Shown: positions 1 through 12,067, counted from the stretch's first letter. The stretch is DNA of 64,000 bases from Blumeriella jaapii (GCA_009599575.1 VWND01000015.1:1-64000), one strand, 5' to 3'. Program-made: numbers and translations. Notes: a model not told the origin generated them from the sequence alone.

Positions 1-3000
1 TCCCAGCTCATCTCCTCGGTCGCCTTATCCATGTCGCCCATGCCTTCGCCGATGAGCAGGAATTGCGTGTTCTCGTAGCGCAGCAGCTCGGGCTCGAGCG
101 GCATCCAACGCAACTCACGGAACTTGCTCTGGATGTGCTCCGGATACTGAGCCGGGTTGGAGAGCGTCGCGTTGGCGGGGCTAGGGGCCGTTGGGTTCTT
201 GGCGGAGACGACGTAGCTGCCTCTCTCGTTGAGGCCGAGCTCCTTCTGAATCTCGCCAATGGCGGGCATGGTGATGTGGTATGCGAGGTGGGATTCGCGC
301 CCGGTGGAGGTGATGGCGTAGACGCCTTCAGCGAAAGGCGTGGCGGCCGGGATGTGGCTTGTACTACACAAGCTGTCAGTTGTGCTGGGATCAAGAAGTG
401 AATGGTAACATACCCAGAGGTGTTGGTAGAATAGTCGTTGCGAGAGAATTGCTCTCTCAAATCCTTGATGGTCGCATTTGCCTGCTCGACGAAAACCAAG
501 AAACGATCTTGACGAGTCTTGGGCAGCGTCTTCTTTGGCAGAGCCAGCAGTCGAGCGTTACCGGAATCCTCAAGTGGCCCATCACCGAGCTTTGCACCGA
601 GGGGGAGAGGGCGAAGAACGATGTAACTGCGGGCAACATCCTCAACGCCATGAGGTTCTTCAACACCGACCCGGCCACGGAAGAAGAAATAAATGATACC
701 CTTCTCCAGAATAGAAGATGGGATCGCGACTTCACGATTCACGTCCTCGATGACAGAGTGGTTGTTGTTGCGTATTTCCTCGGTCGCATTTTTCGGTTCT
801 TGATTGGGAGAATTTCTGACGTCGGCAGCATCAGCTTTGACTTCATCGAATGCATTCTTCCCGCCATCGACACCATCACTGGATCCCTGGCACTCCATAT
901 CGAGTCCGCCGTTCATCTGTACCGTATCGTCCGCGTCGTCCACGTCGTCATTTTCCGTAATCTTTAGGCCATCAGTCTCGGCCGGGTATGATGCGCTAGA
1001 TCTCAAAGCATCTGGTGATTCTACACCGCCAATCTTCAGGTCCTGGCTCTCCTTGTCGGATCCGCCGTTGATCTGGTTCGCAGTGTCCGCGTAGTAGTTT
1101 TCTGCAACCTGTAGGCCTTCAGTCTCGACCGAGTTTGATCCGTTCGTTTTCAAAATCTCTTCGCCGCTCTCGATGTCATTGCCTGTTGCGAACTCGATTT
1201 CGGTCTCGACCGGATTTGACCCGTGAGCATTTGAAGGATCTTGTGATCCACTAATCTGCTCCAAAATCTCCTCGTCGTCCTCGATGTCGTTGGCTGTTGC
1301 GAACTCGACTTCGGTCTCGAACGGATTTGACCCGTCAGCATTCGAAGGATCTTGTGATCCACTAATCTGCTCCAAAATCTCCTCGTCGTCCTCAATGTCA
1401 TTGTCTGTTGCGAACTCGACTTCGGTGTCGACCGGATTTGACCCGTCAACATTCGGAGCATTTTGTGATCCACCAATCTGCTCCAAAATCCCCTCGTCGT
1501 CCTCAATGTCATTGTCTGTTGCGAACTCGACTTTGGTCTCGACCGGGTTTGACCCGTGATTATTCGAAGCATCTTGGGATCCACTAATCTGCTCCAAAAT
1601 CTCCTCGTCGTTCTCGATGTCACTATCCGTTGCGAAACCGTTTCCATTCTCGACCGGCTTTGATCCATTAGCCTTGATAACATCTGGTGACCCATTGATC
1701 TGCTCCGAAATCTCCTCGTCGACCTCGGAATCCTGCTTTGTTACGAATTCGCCTTTGGCATCAGCCTTGAGGCTGTTGCCCGGGTTCTCCACCGGTGAAT
1801 CATTAGCCGGCATCTGGCCAGAGGATCCGCCGGCTTGCTGTGCGAGCTGCCCGTGGTTGGTGAGAACCTTGCCGCTCGTGTCCTCGCTCTCAGAGTCAAG
1901 CTCGTGTCCGTTGGTCGGCTTCTTATCAAACACGCCGTCTGTCTGCCGTGAAAGGGTGTCATCACCCTTAACTTCAGTATCCTTCGCATGTGCAATCTTT
2001 GCTCTACTCGCTCCCTGTGACTTCTTAGGGCGACTCAGACTTTTCTTGGTCGCTAGAGATGAGTAGTTCTTGATCGAGGCAGAAGAGTCACTCTCCATGT
2101 CCACATCATCTGCAACCTCTGCCTCAGCTTCGGAATGAACCTCCACCGAATCATCGAAACTTCCGGTAGGCGCCTGGGGATACTCCGGTCTTCCTCTGGA
2201 CTTCTTGGTCGATGAAGATCTATTCTCTGTTTCCATTTGCATAGAAGCCTCTGCATCATTTTCAAAATCGTTCTCCATCGCAGAATCATCGATGCTTCCG
2301 GTGGTCGGTTGGAGCTTCTTGGCTCTTCCTCTGGATTTCTTGATCGATGAAGATCTATTTTTTAATTCCATCTGCTGAGAAATATCTGCATCGTCTTCAT
2401 TGTCCATGATAGAATCGTTAGTACCTCTGTTGGTTGCCTGAGTCTTCTTGGGTCTTCCCCTTGATTTCTTGATCGGCGGAGATGATGGATCCTTCTCAAG
2501 TAGCTCTGTAACCTCTGCATCTTCCTCAACACCGTTGTCCACCATGGAATGCTCGGCACCTCCGGTCGCTTGAACTTTCTTGGGTCTTCCTCTGGCCTTT
2601 TTGATCGGGGGAGAGGTCGCCGAATTGTTTTCGATTTGCTGAGGAACATGTGCGTCACTGTCCATCACAGAATCATCCACACCTCCGCGCGCTTGAACTT
2701 TCTTGGGTCTTCCTCTGGATTTCTTGGTCGGTGGAAATGAGGCGGTGCTGTTCTCGAGTTGCTCCGCGATATGTGAATCATTTTCAATCCCGTTCTCCAT
2801 CACGGAATCCTCGGCATCTCCGGAGGTTACTCGGACCTTCTTGGGTCTTCCTCTAGCCTTTTTAACCAGCGTAGACGACTCGACATTGTTCTCAGCTTGT
2901 TCTGCGTCCTCTGCATCATCCTCGCCACCTCCCATTGTCTCCTCGAGTGTTTTTTGAACCTTTTTTGGTCTGCCTCGGCCGCGCTTGGCCGGCGGCGGTG

Positions 3001-3085
3001 ACGCATCGGCGGCCGCGGAGCGCTTGGTGCCTCTCTTGGGAGCGGGAGAGGACTTGTGCTCGAGGGAAGTACGTACACCTCGCAT
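1..3085 (-). CDS. AT-hook repeat nuclear protein, C-terminus cut by window edge
   Basis: Exon 1 runs 3085-414 and exon 2 from 363 off the left edge. The intron (364-413, GTATGT...GTGTAG) restores the frame; without it the conserved C-terminus is lost. From about residue 32 there are eight copies of an AT-hook-like block, each K-K/R-[AS]-RGRPKK-[VT]-Q or a decayed form (the last ones read RGRAKK, RGRPEY and LSRPKK), alternating with acidic spacers. AT-hooks bind the minor groove of AT-rich DNA, so a chromatin role is likely. Residues about 480-640 hold five to six 37-aa acidic repeats (IEDDEEILEQISGSQ). The last ~200 residues are a folded domain (KGIIYFFFRGRVGVEEP, LRPLPLGAKLG, then GREAHL-like and FRELRWMPL-like segments) that I recall from Pezizomycotina proteins sometimes labelled 'BTB domain transcription factor'. 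I see no BTB fold in it. The start is taken at MRGVRTSLEH; an in-frame ATG at 3211 is possible. Confidence 0.85.
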
Positions 3086-3574
3086 GGCGAAGTTCCGGAG
3101 GCTATGCCGCGCGGTCAGCTTTGAAAACACGGAGATGACAATTGGAAGTTTGCGGGATCCGATCCGATTCCGTGGCGACTCCGGTCGCGAAGAAAAGTTT
3201 GATGGGCGCAAAGCTGAACAGAGAGTAACTGACCTTGAGCTGGAGGAAGTCTTGTTTTATGGAGAACAGATGACCGATCGGAAGTGTCAAGAATCGAAGT
3301 TATGGCTTCGTGCGTTGCAATTGACGAGTTGTGGTGAGTGTTGATGGGATGGGAATGAGGGGAGGAATGGTGAGGAGGGATGTTGGTTGATGGAGGTTCG
3401 CGCTCTTGCGACGCTAAACCGCGAAAGTCCATGACGACACGCGACCATCACGTGCATCCTGATACACGGCGCATTTTGGTCAAGTCGAACTAACTCTGAC
3501 CAGAATTCAGATCAGAGGAGAGCATTCATTCTAATCGACTTTCTCGAAAGTCGTTGTGGTCCTCAATCCGCGCA

Positions 3575-3920
3575 TCAGATAACGCGAAACATGTTCTCTC
3601 TCACGCCCCTCTTCAACCCCACGGCCTTGCCACCTTCGTACTCCACTCCAGCACCACCCCCTTCCCCGGAGATGGCTTCCAATTTCAACATCAGCTCTTC
3701 ATCCTGCTCCAGCACTGTCCTTTGCTTTGGCTGCTCTTCTCCTTGTGTCGTTTCTTCATTTTTGACCGCTGATGCCGTCGCTTTCTCGCCTCCTTGCCCC
3801 ATCCCATTCGTTGCTTGGGCGTCGAAGAATTTGCTAGGCAACTATTGAGAATTAGCTCGGTTCATGAGAGTTTCGGTGGTTTCCGGTGGCAGGGTCTCGT
3901 ACGGTCGAATTCCATCTCAT
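3575..3920 (-). CDS. Small conserved fungal protein of unknown function
   Basis: The frame 3841-3575 encodes about 88 residues with no ATG at its head (the first codon is TTG), so an upstream exon is needed. A candidate is 3920-3903 (ATG, 18 nt) with donor GTACGA, branch GCTAAT and acceptor AATAG, giving a 61-bp intron (3842-3902) that keeps the frame; this first exon is an inference. The protein is charged and probably disordered at the N-terminus. It ends in VLEQDEELMLKLEAISGEGG and the C-terminal KRGVRENMFRVI. A similar ending (K-R-S-V-R-x-N-M-F-R-x-I) occurs, as I remember it, in small uncharacterised proteins across filamentous ascomycetes. No enzymatic motif, signal peptide or membrane segment is visible. 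It lies divergently from nothing obvious and just upstream of the AT-hook gene on the same strand. Confidence 0.6.
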
Positions 3921-3929
3921 GGGTGGAGC

Positions 3930-5050
3930 CTTTGTTAGGATGCTCCTTTTCCACATTCTGAAGTGAAGTGGGAGTTAGCTCGCTCCTGAGATCTGTATTC
4001 GAGTTTGGTCGAAGAAATGCGAAGCTGTTCGACTTTCATGTTGCAACTGTTCTGAGACGAATGACGCCTCTGGGGCGGCTGACGATTTCGATTACATACT
4101 CATTAGCTTGTTTGGTTGCTCCGTGATAGACGACTTGTGCACGTGATACCGTAAAGCATGGTGCCTACCTAAATCAGGTGTCAATTCCTATCCAAGGCAG
4201 GTCTTACATTAATACCATGACAAGTGAATGTCTCTGATCCTATAAAGAACGAATTTCGATCTGCAAGGCAGCGGATGAGCCTTCTGCTGTAGGAGACCCA
4301 GATATCGCGCTATTACTTGTTCGTGATACTTATATCTTGACCGGATTGTTCGTGCCTTGAAGAATTGATGTATCCATGGCCACAGATCGTCCGCATGCAT
4401 TCACGTCTATACATACTATATGTACATTATCGCCCGTTTACAGAAAAGGGTTTACAGAAAAGGATTTACAGAAAAGGATTGATCGGCACCTGAAGGGTGT
4501 TGGACTACTCACTAATGTGTTTGATTCTGTGAGAAACGGCCCCCTCTCCAACTCCTATCCACATCAGTCCCAGTCTTCACATCGAAGTGAGCAAAAGCGC
4601 GAAACAGGTCAACCATATCACAAGCACCAAGAAGGTAAGTGTTAAGCTAGCAGGCATGGAATTGCTAACTATTCCCTAGTACTGTACGTCACCTCGCTGA
4701 CCATGACTATCAATTGGGACAGTTGTATCTCGAGTTCCAAAAACCTTTTCCTTCCCCCTTCAGTCAAGGGACGCTGACTAGCGGTATACCAGACGTACTG
4801 TGTGATCTACATGCAAACAGCAGCTTCCAGCGCCGAGAGGTGTCACGGCTCGCAGAGGAAGACACTATCTACCAGCCCTCTCACAACTCACAGACGGGAG
4901 CGTCACGCCAGGCCCCATGACGTAGCCGACGCCCGCGACGGTGAGGCTCAACCCTTCCCTTCCGTACAACGTACAAGACGCTACCGGCCAGCACCGCAGC
5001 AACAGGACCAGGCCTCAGCTTACGACGTGCGGCCGACCCTCGCGAATGTG
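3930..5050. other. Intergenic stretch, no supported gene
   Basis: About 1.1 kb between the small conserved gene and the subtilase 3' end. It contains a perfect-to-near-perfect 14-bp tandem repeat (TTTACAGAAAAGGA, three copies, 4437-4478). GT-AG-like signals near 4632 and 4678 could mark a spliced transcript, but the open frames here look non-coding. Confidence 0.5.
4437..4480. repeat. 14-bp tandem repeat, three copies
   Basis: TTTACAGAAAAGG(G/A) occurs three times head to tail with one base difference. Confidence 0.85.
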
Positions 5051-5054
5051 GGTG

Positions 5055-8031
5055 TCATATTTTACTGCAAATGGTGAGTTCAGATCTCACATGTGTAATG
5101 CATGAAAATCAACTTACCCAAATGCGACGCCTGAATCAGATGTGATTATATCCTCCTGGATAAATTTATCAGACCATGGCAGATTGTACCTGTCGGCTAT
5201 GGTTAGCTGCTTGCTTGACCTCAAATCGGCAATCAAAGGATGGACATACTGATTGCAAATAAAATATGGATTGTATTTGCCTTCTCTGAACTGCAACACT
5301 CTGTATAGAAATACAGAAAGGCAACCACCTATGACAGATTTGGAGATTAGCTTGGTGAGAACCTGGCACGACACTTCGGATTCTCTTACCGGTACATTTG
5401 CCAAGACACCACTCCTCGATCTTATCAGTAACACCATCGCTTAAGCTGTCGGAAGTAGAACTGTAATCAAAGCTAGCTACGCCATCTTTTTCAAGTACTT
5501 TTTTGAAGCCAGCTGGATTCGCATTCCAGAATGGTTTCGCCGGCGGGGGCGGCCTATTGGGGACAGAGGAAGGAGTCGGGGTGGGTGCCGCGGCAGCGGC
5601 ACTACTAGAGACGGCGCAACTTTTGTCGCCGCCGGACCGCTTGTTGAAACTCGCGCAAGTGTAATCGCGAGGATCAACGCCGTTCCAAATAACCCTCGGC
5701 TGTCCTGCGATGCGAGGATATGCCAGATCCTGAATCATTTTCTTAACGTTCCGGGCTGTTTCACCAGGACCCGTCAGTAATCGGGGAGCGTGCTGTTTTT
5801 GTGATAACCATACGGCGACAACACCAGCGACGGTAGGCGCAGCTTTTTGGAAAGTGTTAGCTATTGTTAATTGCGAAAGTGCATTCATAAGAACGGGATA
5901 TTTCATACCGTAGGACGTGCCTGAACGCATCTTTATGGCTTGAGGATCATCACCCATCCAGGCGCATTCTACCGCCACCCCAGGCGCTGACAGTCAGTTC
6001 ATCTTCTGTGCCTTGCGAAAAGTCGGCTCGGTTGCCTAAATTATCGACTGCGCCGACGACTATGACGTTGGACTTGTTGTATAAAAGCTGAGGATGCTCG
6101 GACACTCTTTCCAATTTTTGCCTCTAATACGAATGTCAACATTAAAACGCATCATGAAATGCCTTAGTTTGGTCCACTTACCTTCCTGTCATTTCCAGAG
6201 GCTGCCACGATAACGACATCAATTTGTTCTAAAGAATTTATCAAGTACTCAAGATATTCGACTTCTGGGTCATCGAGAACTATTTCGTATGAGTTAATGA
6301 AGCAGCAAAAAAGGAAATTGCGTCAGAGGAAACCTACACGATGTCATCGAAACACTGAGAACAGCGCTTCCGTAAATGCCTTTTGCAACGACATCGTTGT
6401 AGACCAAAGTATAAACTTCATAGATGCAAGACACGTAACAAGGATCGGGCGCCTTAATAGAGACTAAGTTGGCCTTCCTGGCGACGCCGACATCAATGCC
6501 GATTGCTTTAGAAGCCACGCAGGTCCCATGATAACTCCATGGAGTCAATAACGGGTCTTCTGGGAGTTTTAAGCGAGTTATTTCACGACCACCCCATTCC
6601 TATGCTTTCATATCAGTGATTTGCTAGTAACTTCCGCTCGAGTATAATAGCTTACATTATGGTGTTCTTGAACTCCAGTATCGAGCACATAGATAGTAAC
6701 GCCTTCGCCAGCCTCTTCGGCGTAACCGAAACCAGGCAAATCGTCAATATCAGTGCCAGGAGGCTGCGACACGATCTTCAAATCATCCCAAGGAAATTCT
6801 TGCACTTTGATCTTGGACGGTGGAGGAATGTGCTCCCATTCGCCCCCCGGTTTCGGTGCGCTGGGGATATTGTCGGCATGAGGAGGTGGTGTTGCAGGAG
6901 GTTCCGGCTCCGGCGGCTCCGGATCCAACACTAACGATCTTGAATCTACGAATACTTCACGCACCTACCGGCTGACTTAGCATAAAGTGGAGATTGGAAA
7001 TCAGGAACCCAAATACTTACACCGATAGTTTTTTTGTAAGCGTCAGCTTGAGGAGCGTTGATGCTAGCTACGAAAAATAGGGCGAGTTCAGTTTCGTCGT
7101 TGCTTATTTCAAATAGTGAGCCTGGAACTGCGTCTTTTCTTAGTCTGCTTCTGATAGGTTCGATTACGTTCGCAGAGGCATCCGGCGAAATGACAATAAC
7201 GTATGGTTCTGGTGATGGTTCTGCAGGATGCGAGGATGAGGTGGTAGACGACGATGTGGTTGTGCTATGAGTTGTTCTAGAAGTAGTGGGAGTGGTCAAT
7301 TTCAGGTCGTCTCTAGATGTTTTCGGCTCTTCTCTTTGTTGGGGTGGTTCCGAAACCATGTCAATCTCAGGTATATCTCCGTTTGGTCCTCCACCCGTTA
7401 TTGTGACGAGGGTTCCTGCGGCTAAAGGGTGAGGTACTCCGCCTAGCATAAGGATGCCACCGCCAATTCCGGCGAGGAACGTCGCTCCAATAACTGCAAT
7501 CGCAATTTCGCCATCTGAAAGTGTCTGTGGTGCAGCTGCCGGCGGCAAAGTAGAATGGCTACTGTGAGTAGAAAGAGTAGTTGAAGAATGGAGCTTTGGC
7601 GCCGGCGTGATTTGAGGAGTCCGGTTAGGAAGAGTAGAGTTCAACGGACGTTGCGGCTGTTTCCCCCCCTCTTTTCCGTGCGGCTTTGGCGCTGGTGTGT
7701 TAAGAGGTGGGATGACATGAACCGGATCAGTAGCATTTGAAGGCAATTTTGGTTCGGTAGAATTTTTGTTTGTGTTCGCCGGGCTAGTGACATTTGAATG
7801 AAGTTTTGGTTCGGTAGAATTTTTGTTTGTGTTCGCCGGGCTAGTGACATTTGACTGAAGGTTTGGTCCGGTGGAATTTCCGTTTGTGTTCGGCGGCCTT
7901 TTAGGATCCGATTGTCTGACAAGATTTCTGTTCATATGCAATGGCTCTCCTGATCCTGACTTTGAACGGGCTATAGCTCCGCTGCCAACGGAAAAAATGG
8001 CGATAAAGCCTACCACTGACCTGAGGCGCAT
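5055..8031 (-). CDS. Secreted subtilisin-like serine protease (S8), frameshifted copy
   Basis: Eight exons by eye: 8031-7021, 6964-6656, 6599-6338, 6279-6182, 6123-5909, 5842-5400, 5328-5118, 5064-5055. All introns are 53-71 bp and GT-AG. The start MRLRSVVGFIAIFSVGSGA is a signal peptide. A Thr/Asn-rich mucin-like region with three 19-aa repeats (NxS/T sequons) follows. Next comes a hydrophobic segment (IAIAVIGATFLAGIGGGIL), a second Ser/Thr linker and an inhibitor-I9-like stretch. Catalytic elements are all present: Asp in VLDTGV, His in HGTCVASKA, oxyanion Asn in AASGND and Ser in GTSYAAPTVAG (formed only by splicing). After the catalytic domain is a Pro-rich linker and a Cys-containing C-terminal domain. 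Odd point: exon 5 is 215 nt, one too many (or two too few) for the flanking phases, with the shift near 5983 between VGAVDNLGNRADFSQG and APGVAVECAW. Either an indel has disabled the gene or the assembly has an error there. Confidence 0.75.
7737..7915 (-). repeat. 57-bp coding tandem repeat in subtilase mucin-like region
   Basis: Three consecutive 19-residue units of the type PANTNKNSTEPKLHSNVTS. The two lower-coordinate copies are nearly identical at DNA level. Each carries NxS/T glycosylation sequons. Confidence 0.8.
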
Positions 8032-10415
8032 GTTAAAGAGAATTATGTAATCTATGAAATCAGAAGAACGAGAACGAAAAGACTGTACCCGAAAAGACGA
8101 ATCACAAAGGAAACTGAAAGGGGAGAGCGGGTCACGGTGCTTTTCCATTGATGATGCGGCCGTCGGCTTTGATTTAAATAATTGAATTGTCATCTGCATT
8201 TGATTGTTGCTTAAAATAAGAATGGTTCTTGCAATCTACTAAAAACCAGAGTGTTGTGCATGCTAGTTTCAAGATTTTAACAGAGGTGGCAAAGTAAAAT
8301 GTAACACTAGCTACCCCAGTCACAAAGGATTTGCAGAATATAGTAACTTACTTGTAACTTGCTTGTAACTTGCTTGTCCTTTACTTGTAACTTGCTTGTA
8401 CTTTACTTGTAACTTAGGTACTTGTAACAGTTGAATTGTGACTTCTACGGAAGCGTCTGTGCAAGCTGGAGTAACCACGTGATCGGAAGAACTCTCTAAT
8501 GGCAGAGCTCGCCAGTGGCCTATAAATACTACTCCTCCTGTCTGAAACACTGCATTCGCGCCGTTGCAAGCACATCGTTTACACCCCTCGCCGTCTTTCA
8601 TGCCGTCGTCGTAAGCTTGGCCCTGAGGCAGGGGCCAGTGCATGTCCAAAGCAAAAGCAAAAAAAAAAAGAGCCAGCATCGTGAACATCTGCCTGAGTAC
8701 ATGAAAATAACATACAGCACTCTGTAACAGTACTGTACTGTACTGTAAGAGAGCTTGAAACGCGAGAACCCTGCATACGAAGAATTCAGACATCCATAAT
8801 AAGCGTACGCCGAGTCAAGAACCGATACAACAGAATCCAATTTTCACCACGCATAGATGATCTTGCAAAAAGCGTAATCAGTACTGAAACCAACCCAAGT
8901 GAAACGCTGGGCGCCGAGTACTAACGCACACGGATAAACGGGCCTGCTTGGTCATGAAAAGCATCAATCGGGTCCACGGCCGAGGAAAAAGTGACGATCT
9001 CGTCGAGGAGGGGAGGGGAAAATGCCAAGTGAAGAGCGAACAGCTTGATGAATTATCGACGAATTTAACGTTACGCAGCAAACAGACAGCGGAGCCGATA
9101 GAGATGGGTCGATCCTGCAGGGAGGGGGTGTGGGGGGTGAGATATGTACAGTTTGTACAGCCCGAATGCTCGGGTTCCACTGGTGGTCATGTTGCTAAAG
9201 AATGGGTCTTTTACCTTGTGTATCGGAGGATTAGATCTTTCGCCACTTCAGTAGAACTGTGTTTGAGAAATCGGAGTTGTAGTTCTATCGCAACCGTTCC
9301 TTATATTTGGTGGAGCGTTAGGTGTTCGTGTGTAAGAGCGTAAGAGCCTTAGAATTCAGCTCTTGATCTCTTTTCGAGCTAGAAGCTGGAAAAGCTCTCG
9401 CAAGTCAGTGATACTGCCGACGTCTGGAATTCGGGTATCCATCAAGGGAATGGCCTCTGTTGGTATCACAGGTTGGTGATACAGCAAAGACTAGTCTTGA
9501 ATCATGGGTTGGGATCTGTATGGCTTTCTACTATCTATGCACACGATCACGTGATCCTGATATCACCTGACCTAAGCGTGACCCTCTATCAAGTATCCCC
9601 ACAGCCTCTACGACTATTCGATCTCTGTACAAACAGAAGTGGGTGTGTGGGAATAGCTCCAAATCGATAGAATCTGCACCGCCAACTGCACCCTCGAGGT
9701 TGCGTGGCTTTTTCAGAAAAGTGGGGGAGCCCCCATAGACTCCTTCAGCGTCAAGATCAAGCCCTTGCCATGTTTTGACACCAGGGTAACCCTACACCCC
9801 TATAGGCAATACGCCAACCACCTTATCAAAGTATCACGTTCCCACTTCAGCAGAGCGCTCTCGTATCTCTTTACACTCCACCATCACTATGTCTAGGTGC
9901 TCGTGTGTCACTTCAGCTAACATCATGAGTCGAGACAACACATCGCAGCAGTGGCCGCAAGGTAGCGGAGTCGAAAAGTCACAAGAGCTGCGGCGACAAT
10001 GCAGGCTTCCCCGGGTTTGGTCAAACCTGGAGACTCGTGAGTCCTGAACAAGCAAGACAGTCTTGAAGGAGAGCGTTTGTGCCTGAGGGGGTCACGGACA
10101 TCCAGGCCCCTGGGAATGCCGTTGAGGTGTTAGAGGCATGCGAGACGAGAGGCTGAGAAGAGGAATGACGTAGAAAGCGGGGAGAGGAAATGCTGCGAAT
10201 AGATAGATACCGTGGTGTTCGATGAGTAGGTAGGCATTTCGGCTAGAGAAAGCGAAGGCTTAACGGCGGGGGAGCGCTTTCGGCTCTGAGGAGTATGTAT
10301 GTGTACACATTGACACCTACACGTACAATACTTATCAAATACAACAACATCATACACGCTTCCACCCATCGCAAACTCCGAGACCCGATTCGTGAGCCAG
10401 GCCGTAACCCTCTTC
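8032..10415. other. Intergenic stretch, no supported gene
   Basis: About 2.4 kb between the subtilase start and the AAA ATPase stop. It holds an 11-bp-scale tandem repeat (8341-8430), a TACTG pentanucleotide run (8728-8746) and a palindromic GATCACGTGATC at 9546-9557. The short open frames have no start context, splice logic or family signal that I can support. Confidence 0.5.
8341..8430. repeat. Short tandem repeat, CTTGTAACTTG type
   Basis: About eight imperfect units of TTGTAACTTGC / TTGTACTTTAC occur head to tail, upstream of the subtilase gene. Confidence 0.8.
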
Positions 10416-12067
10416 TTACTTCTCATCCTCTCCCCCGTCCCCCTCCCCCTCCTCGGGCGGCATTTCTAGCACAACCTCCGTAACCTTCTCCCCCATCCTC
10501 TCCCCATCCCTCAACAAGAACTTGTACTTCCCGCCCAACACCAGATCCTTCGCAACAAGCTCCTTTGTGCGGCCGAGACTCTCGATGTCGTTAATGCGCT
10601 GCAGCGTCCGCTCGAGGTGATCGTCGAAGCCCTCCTCCTCGCAGATGTCCCGGAATGCGCGCTGCATCGGCACGCTGTCGGCGCGCACGAACGCCTCGCT
10701 GGTGATGGTGAAAAGATTGATGTGGTCGTAGTCCTTGATGAAGTCCGCGCGCGTCATAATCTGGCGCGCCTTGTGCAGCGGGATCTGCGGGATCAGGTGC
10801 GAGCCGTCTGTGAGGGCGTAGGGGCTGTCTTGTGATTTCTCGGCGGCGACGAGGGCTTGGGCGAGAACCATGGCTGCGGACTAGGAGGAGATGCGTGAGC
10901 AGAAATGAAAAAGAAAAAAAGGTAGGGGGGGGGGGGGGGGGGAGGGGGGTAAGAAGAATCAGGAGACAAACGGCGTATTTCTGTTGGTCCATCACGTCGT
11001 CGTCCATTTCCATGCCGAGGATCCAGCATTGGTTCAGGAACCACCGCTTCTCGGTCTCGATGATGGCGTTGCATGTGTCGAGCATATCTTTGCTTTTGGC
11101 GACGCGGTTGAGGAAGGTCAGACGGCCGCCGACACGGTCGTAGACTTCTTCTAGGATCGTCTTGTCGGGCTGTTCGGCGAAGTACTTCAGCCTGTACTTT
11201 GAGAGGGCGGAGATGGCTTGGTTCTTGGGGAGGTCGGTGATGGATGTGACTTCCATGCGAGTAGCGAGCTGCTTGAGACGCTCATACACCCAGTACTCGT
11301 CGCTGTTGAAGACCATGGTCACGAGGTTGCTGGCAGCCCACTGCTCGGCTCGTTGCTGCAGGAGCTCCAACAAGTCCCGGCCGTCGTCGTTGTCGCGGAG
11401 CAGGTGGACTGCGTTGATGATTAGAATTAGGGGCTTGCCGACCGTCTTGCGACGCTTGAGAGCTACTTTCTCGAGCTTGTTGAAGGCGCGCTCAATATCC
11501 AGGAGCGCGGTACTCTCGCGCGGCCCGCGTTCCGAAAAGTAGGATCCGATATAGTCTTCGTGGAACTCAAAGTCCAGGGCCTTGCCTAGACGTATCCGAA
11601 ATATCTCAAGGTCGGCGTGTGCCTCAAACATGCTGCAGCCTTCGCCGTCAATCTTTTGCATGGCGTCCAGCAGCATGCTTGATTTTCCCGTTCCCTTCTC
11701 GCCGATCAGCAGGTGGTAGTGGCCTCTCGAGGATCCGTTGACGATGTTGTCAATCTTGGTCTGCTCGTCTCGCAGGATCCAATGCTCGTCCGTCTCGCGT
11801 ATAGGAGGCGGCGAGGTGATCGAGTTTGGAATTTGCTTGCCAATTGCTGCGAGATCGAGGACTGGATCGCCCGGCATAAAGGCGCCTTCCATCTTGTGGA
11901 TCACGAGCCATTTGTAAAAGCGGTGGTATAGGTAGCCGCCTACAGCAAATCCTGTTCCGAGGACAAAGATGCTCGCGAACGCCGTGGCGGCTGCTTCGAC
12001 CATCTTCCGCGACAGCGAGGTGTCATCTGGGGCGTCTCTGTACGAGTCGTAGCGGTAGTTTCGCCTT
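10416..12067 (-). CDS. Fungal mitochondrial-type AAA ATPase with C-terminal winged helix
   Basis: Exon 12067(or further)-10972, intron 10881-10971 (GTTTGT...CCTAG), exon 10880-10416. The first in-frame ATG is at 12003 (MVEAAATAFASIFVLGTGFA). However, the frame is open upstream to an acceptor at ~12067 (CCTTTCAG) and reads RRNYRYDSYRDAPDDTSLSRK, which is conserved-looking, so a 5' exon with the targeting sequence is missing from this call. One membrane segment (residues 8-28 of the M form) precedes the ATPase. Walker A is GEKGTGKSS. The Walker B position reads LILIINAVHLL, without the usual Asp. The C-terminal ~150 residues, after the intron, match my memory of the fungal AAA-protein winged-helix family. 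Known members are uncharacterised; location in the inner mitochondrial membrane is inference. The intron's pyrimidine tract includes an 18-C run. Confidence 0.85.
10925..10942. repeat. Homopolymer G18 (C18 on transcript) in an intron
   Basis: Eighteen consecutive G on the + strand, inside the 91-bp intron of the AAA ATPase gene, followed by A and six more G. On the transcript it forms part of the pyrimidine-rich tract. Confidence 0.9.

Noticed and set aside
8320..8793. 157-codon minus-strand frame at a tandem repeat
   Set aside because: A large part of it is translation of the tandem repeat (TSKLQVSYK-type), with no start or splice support.
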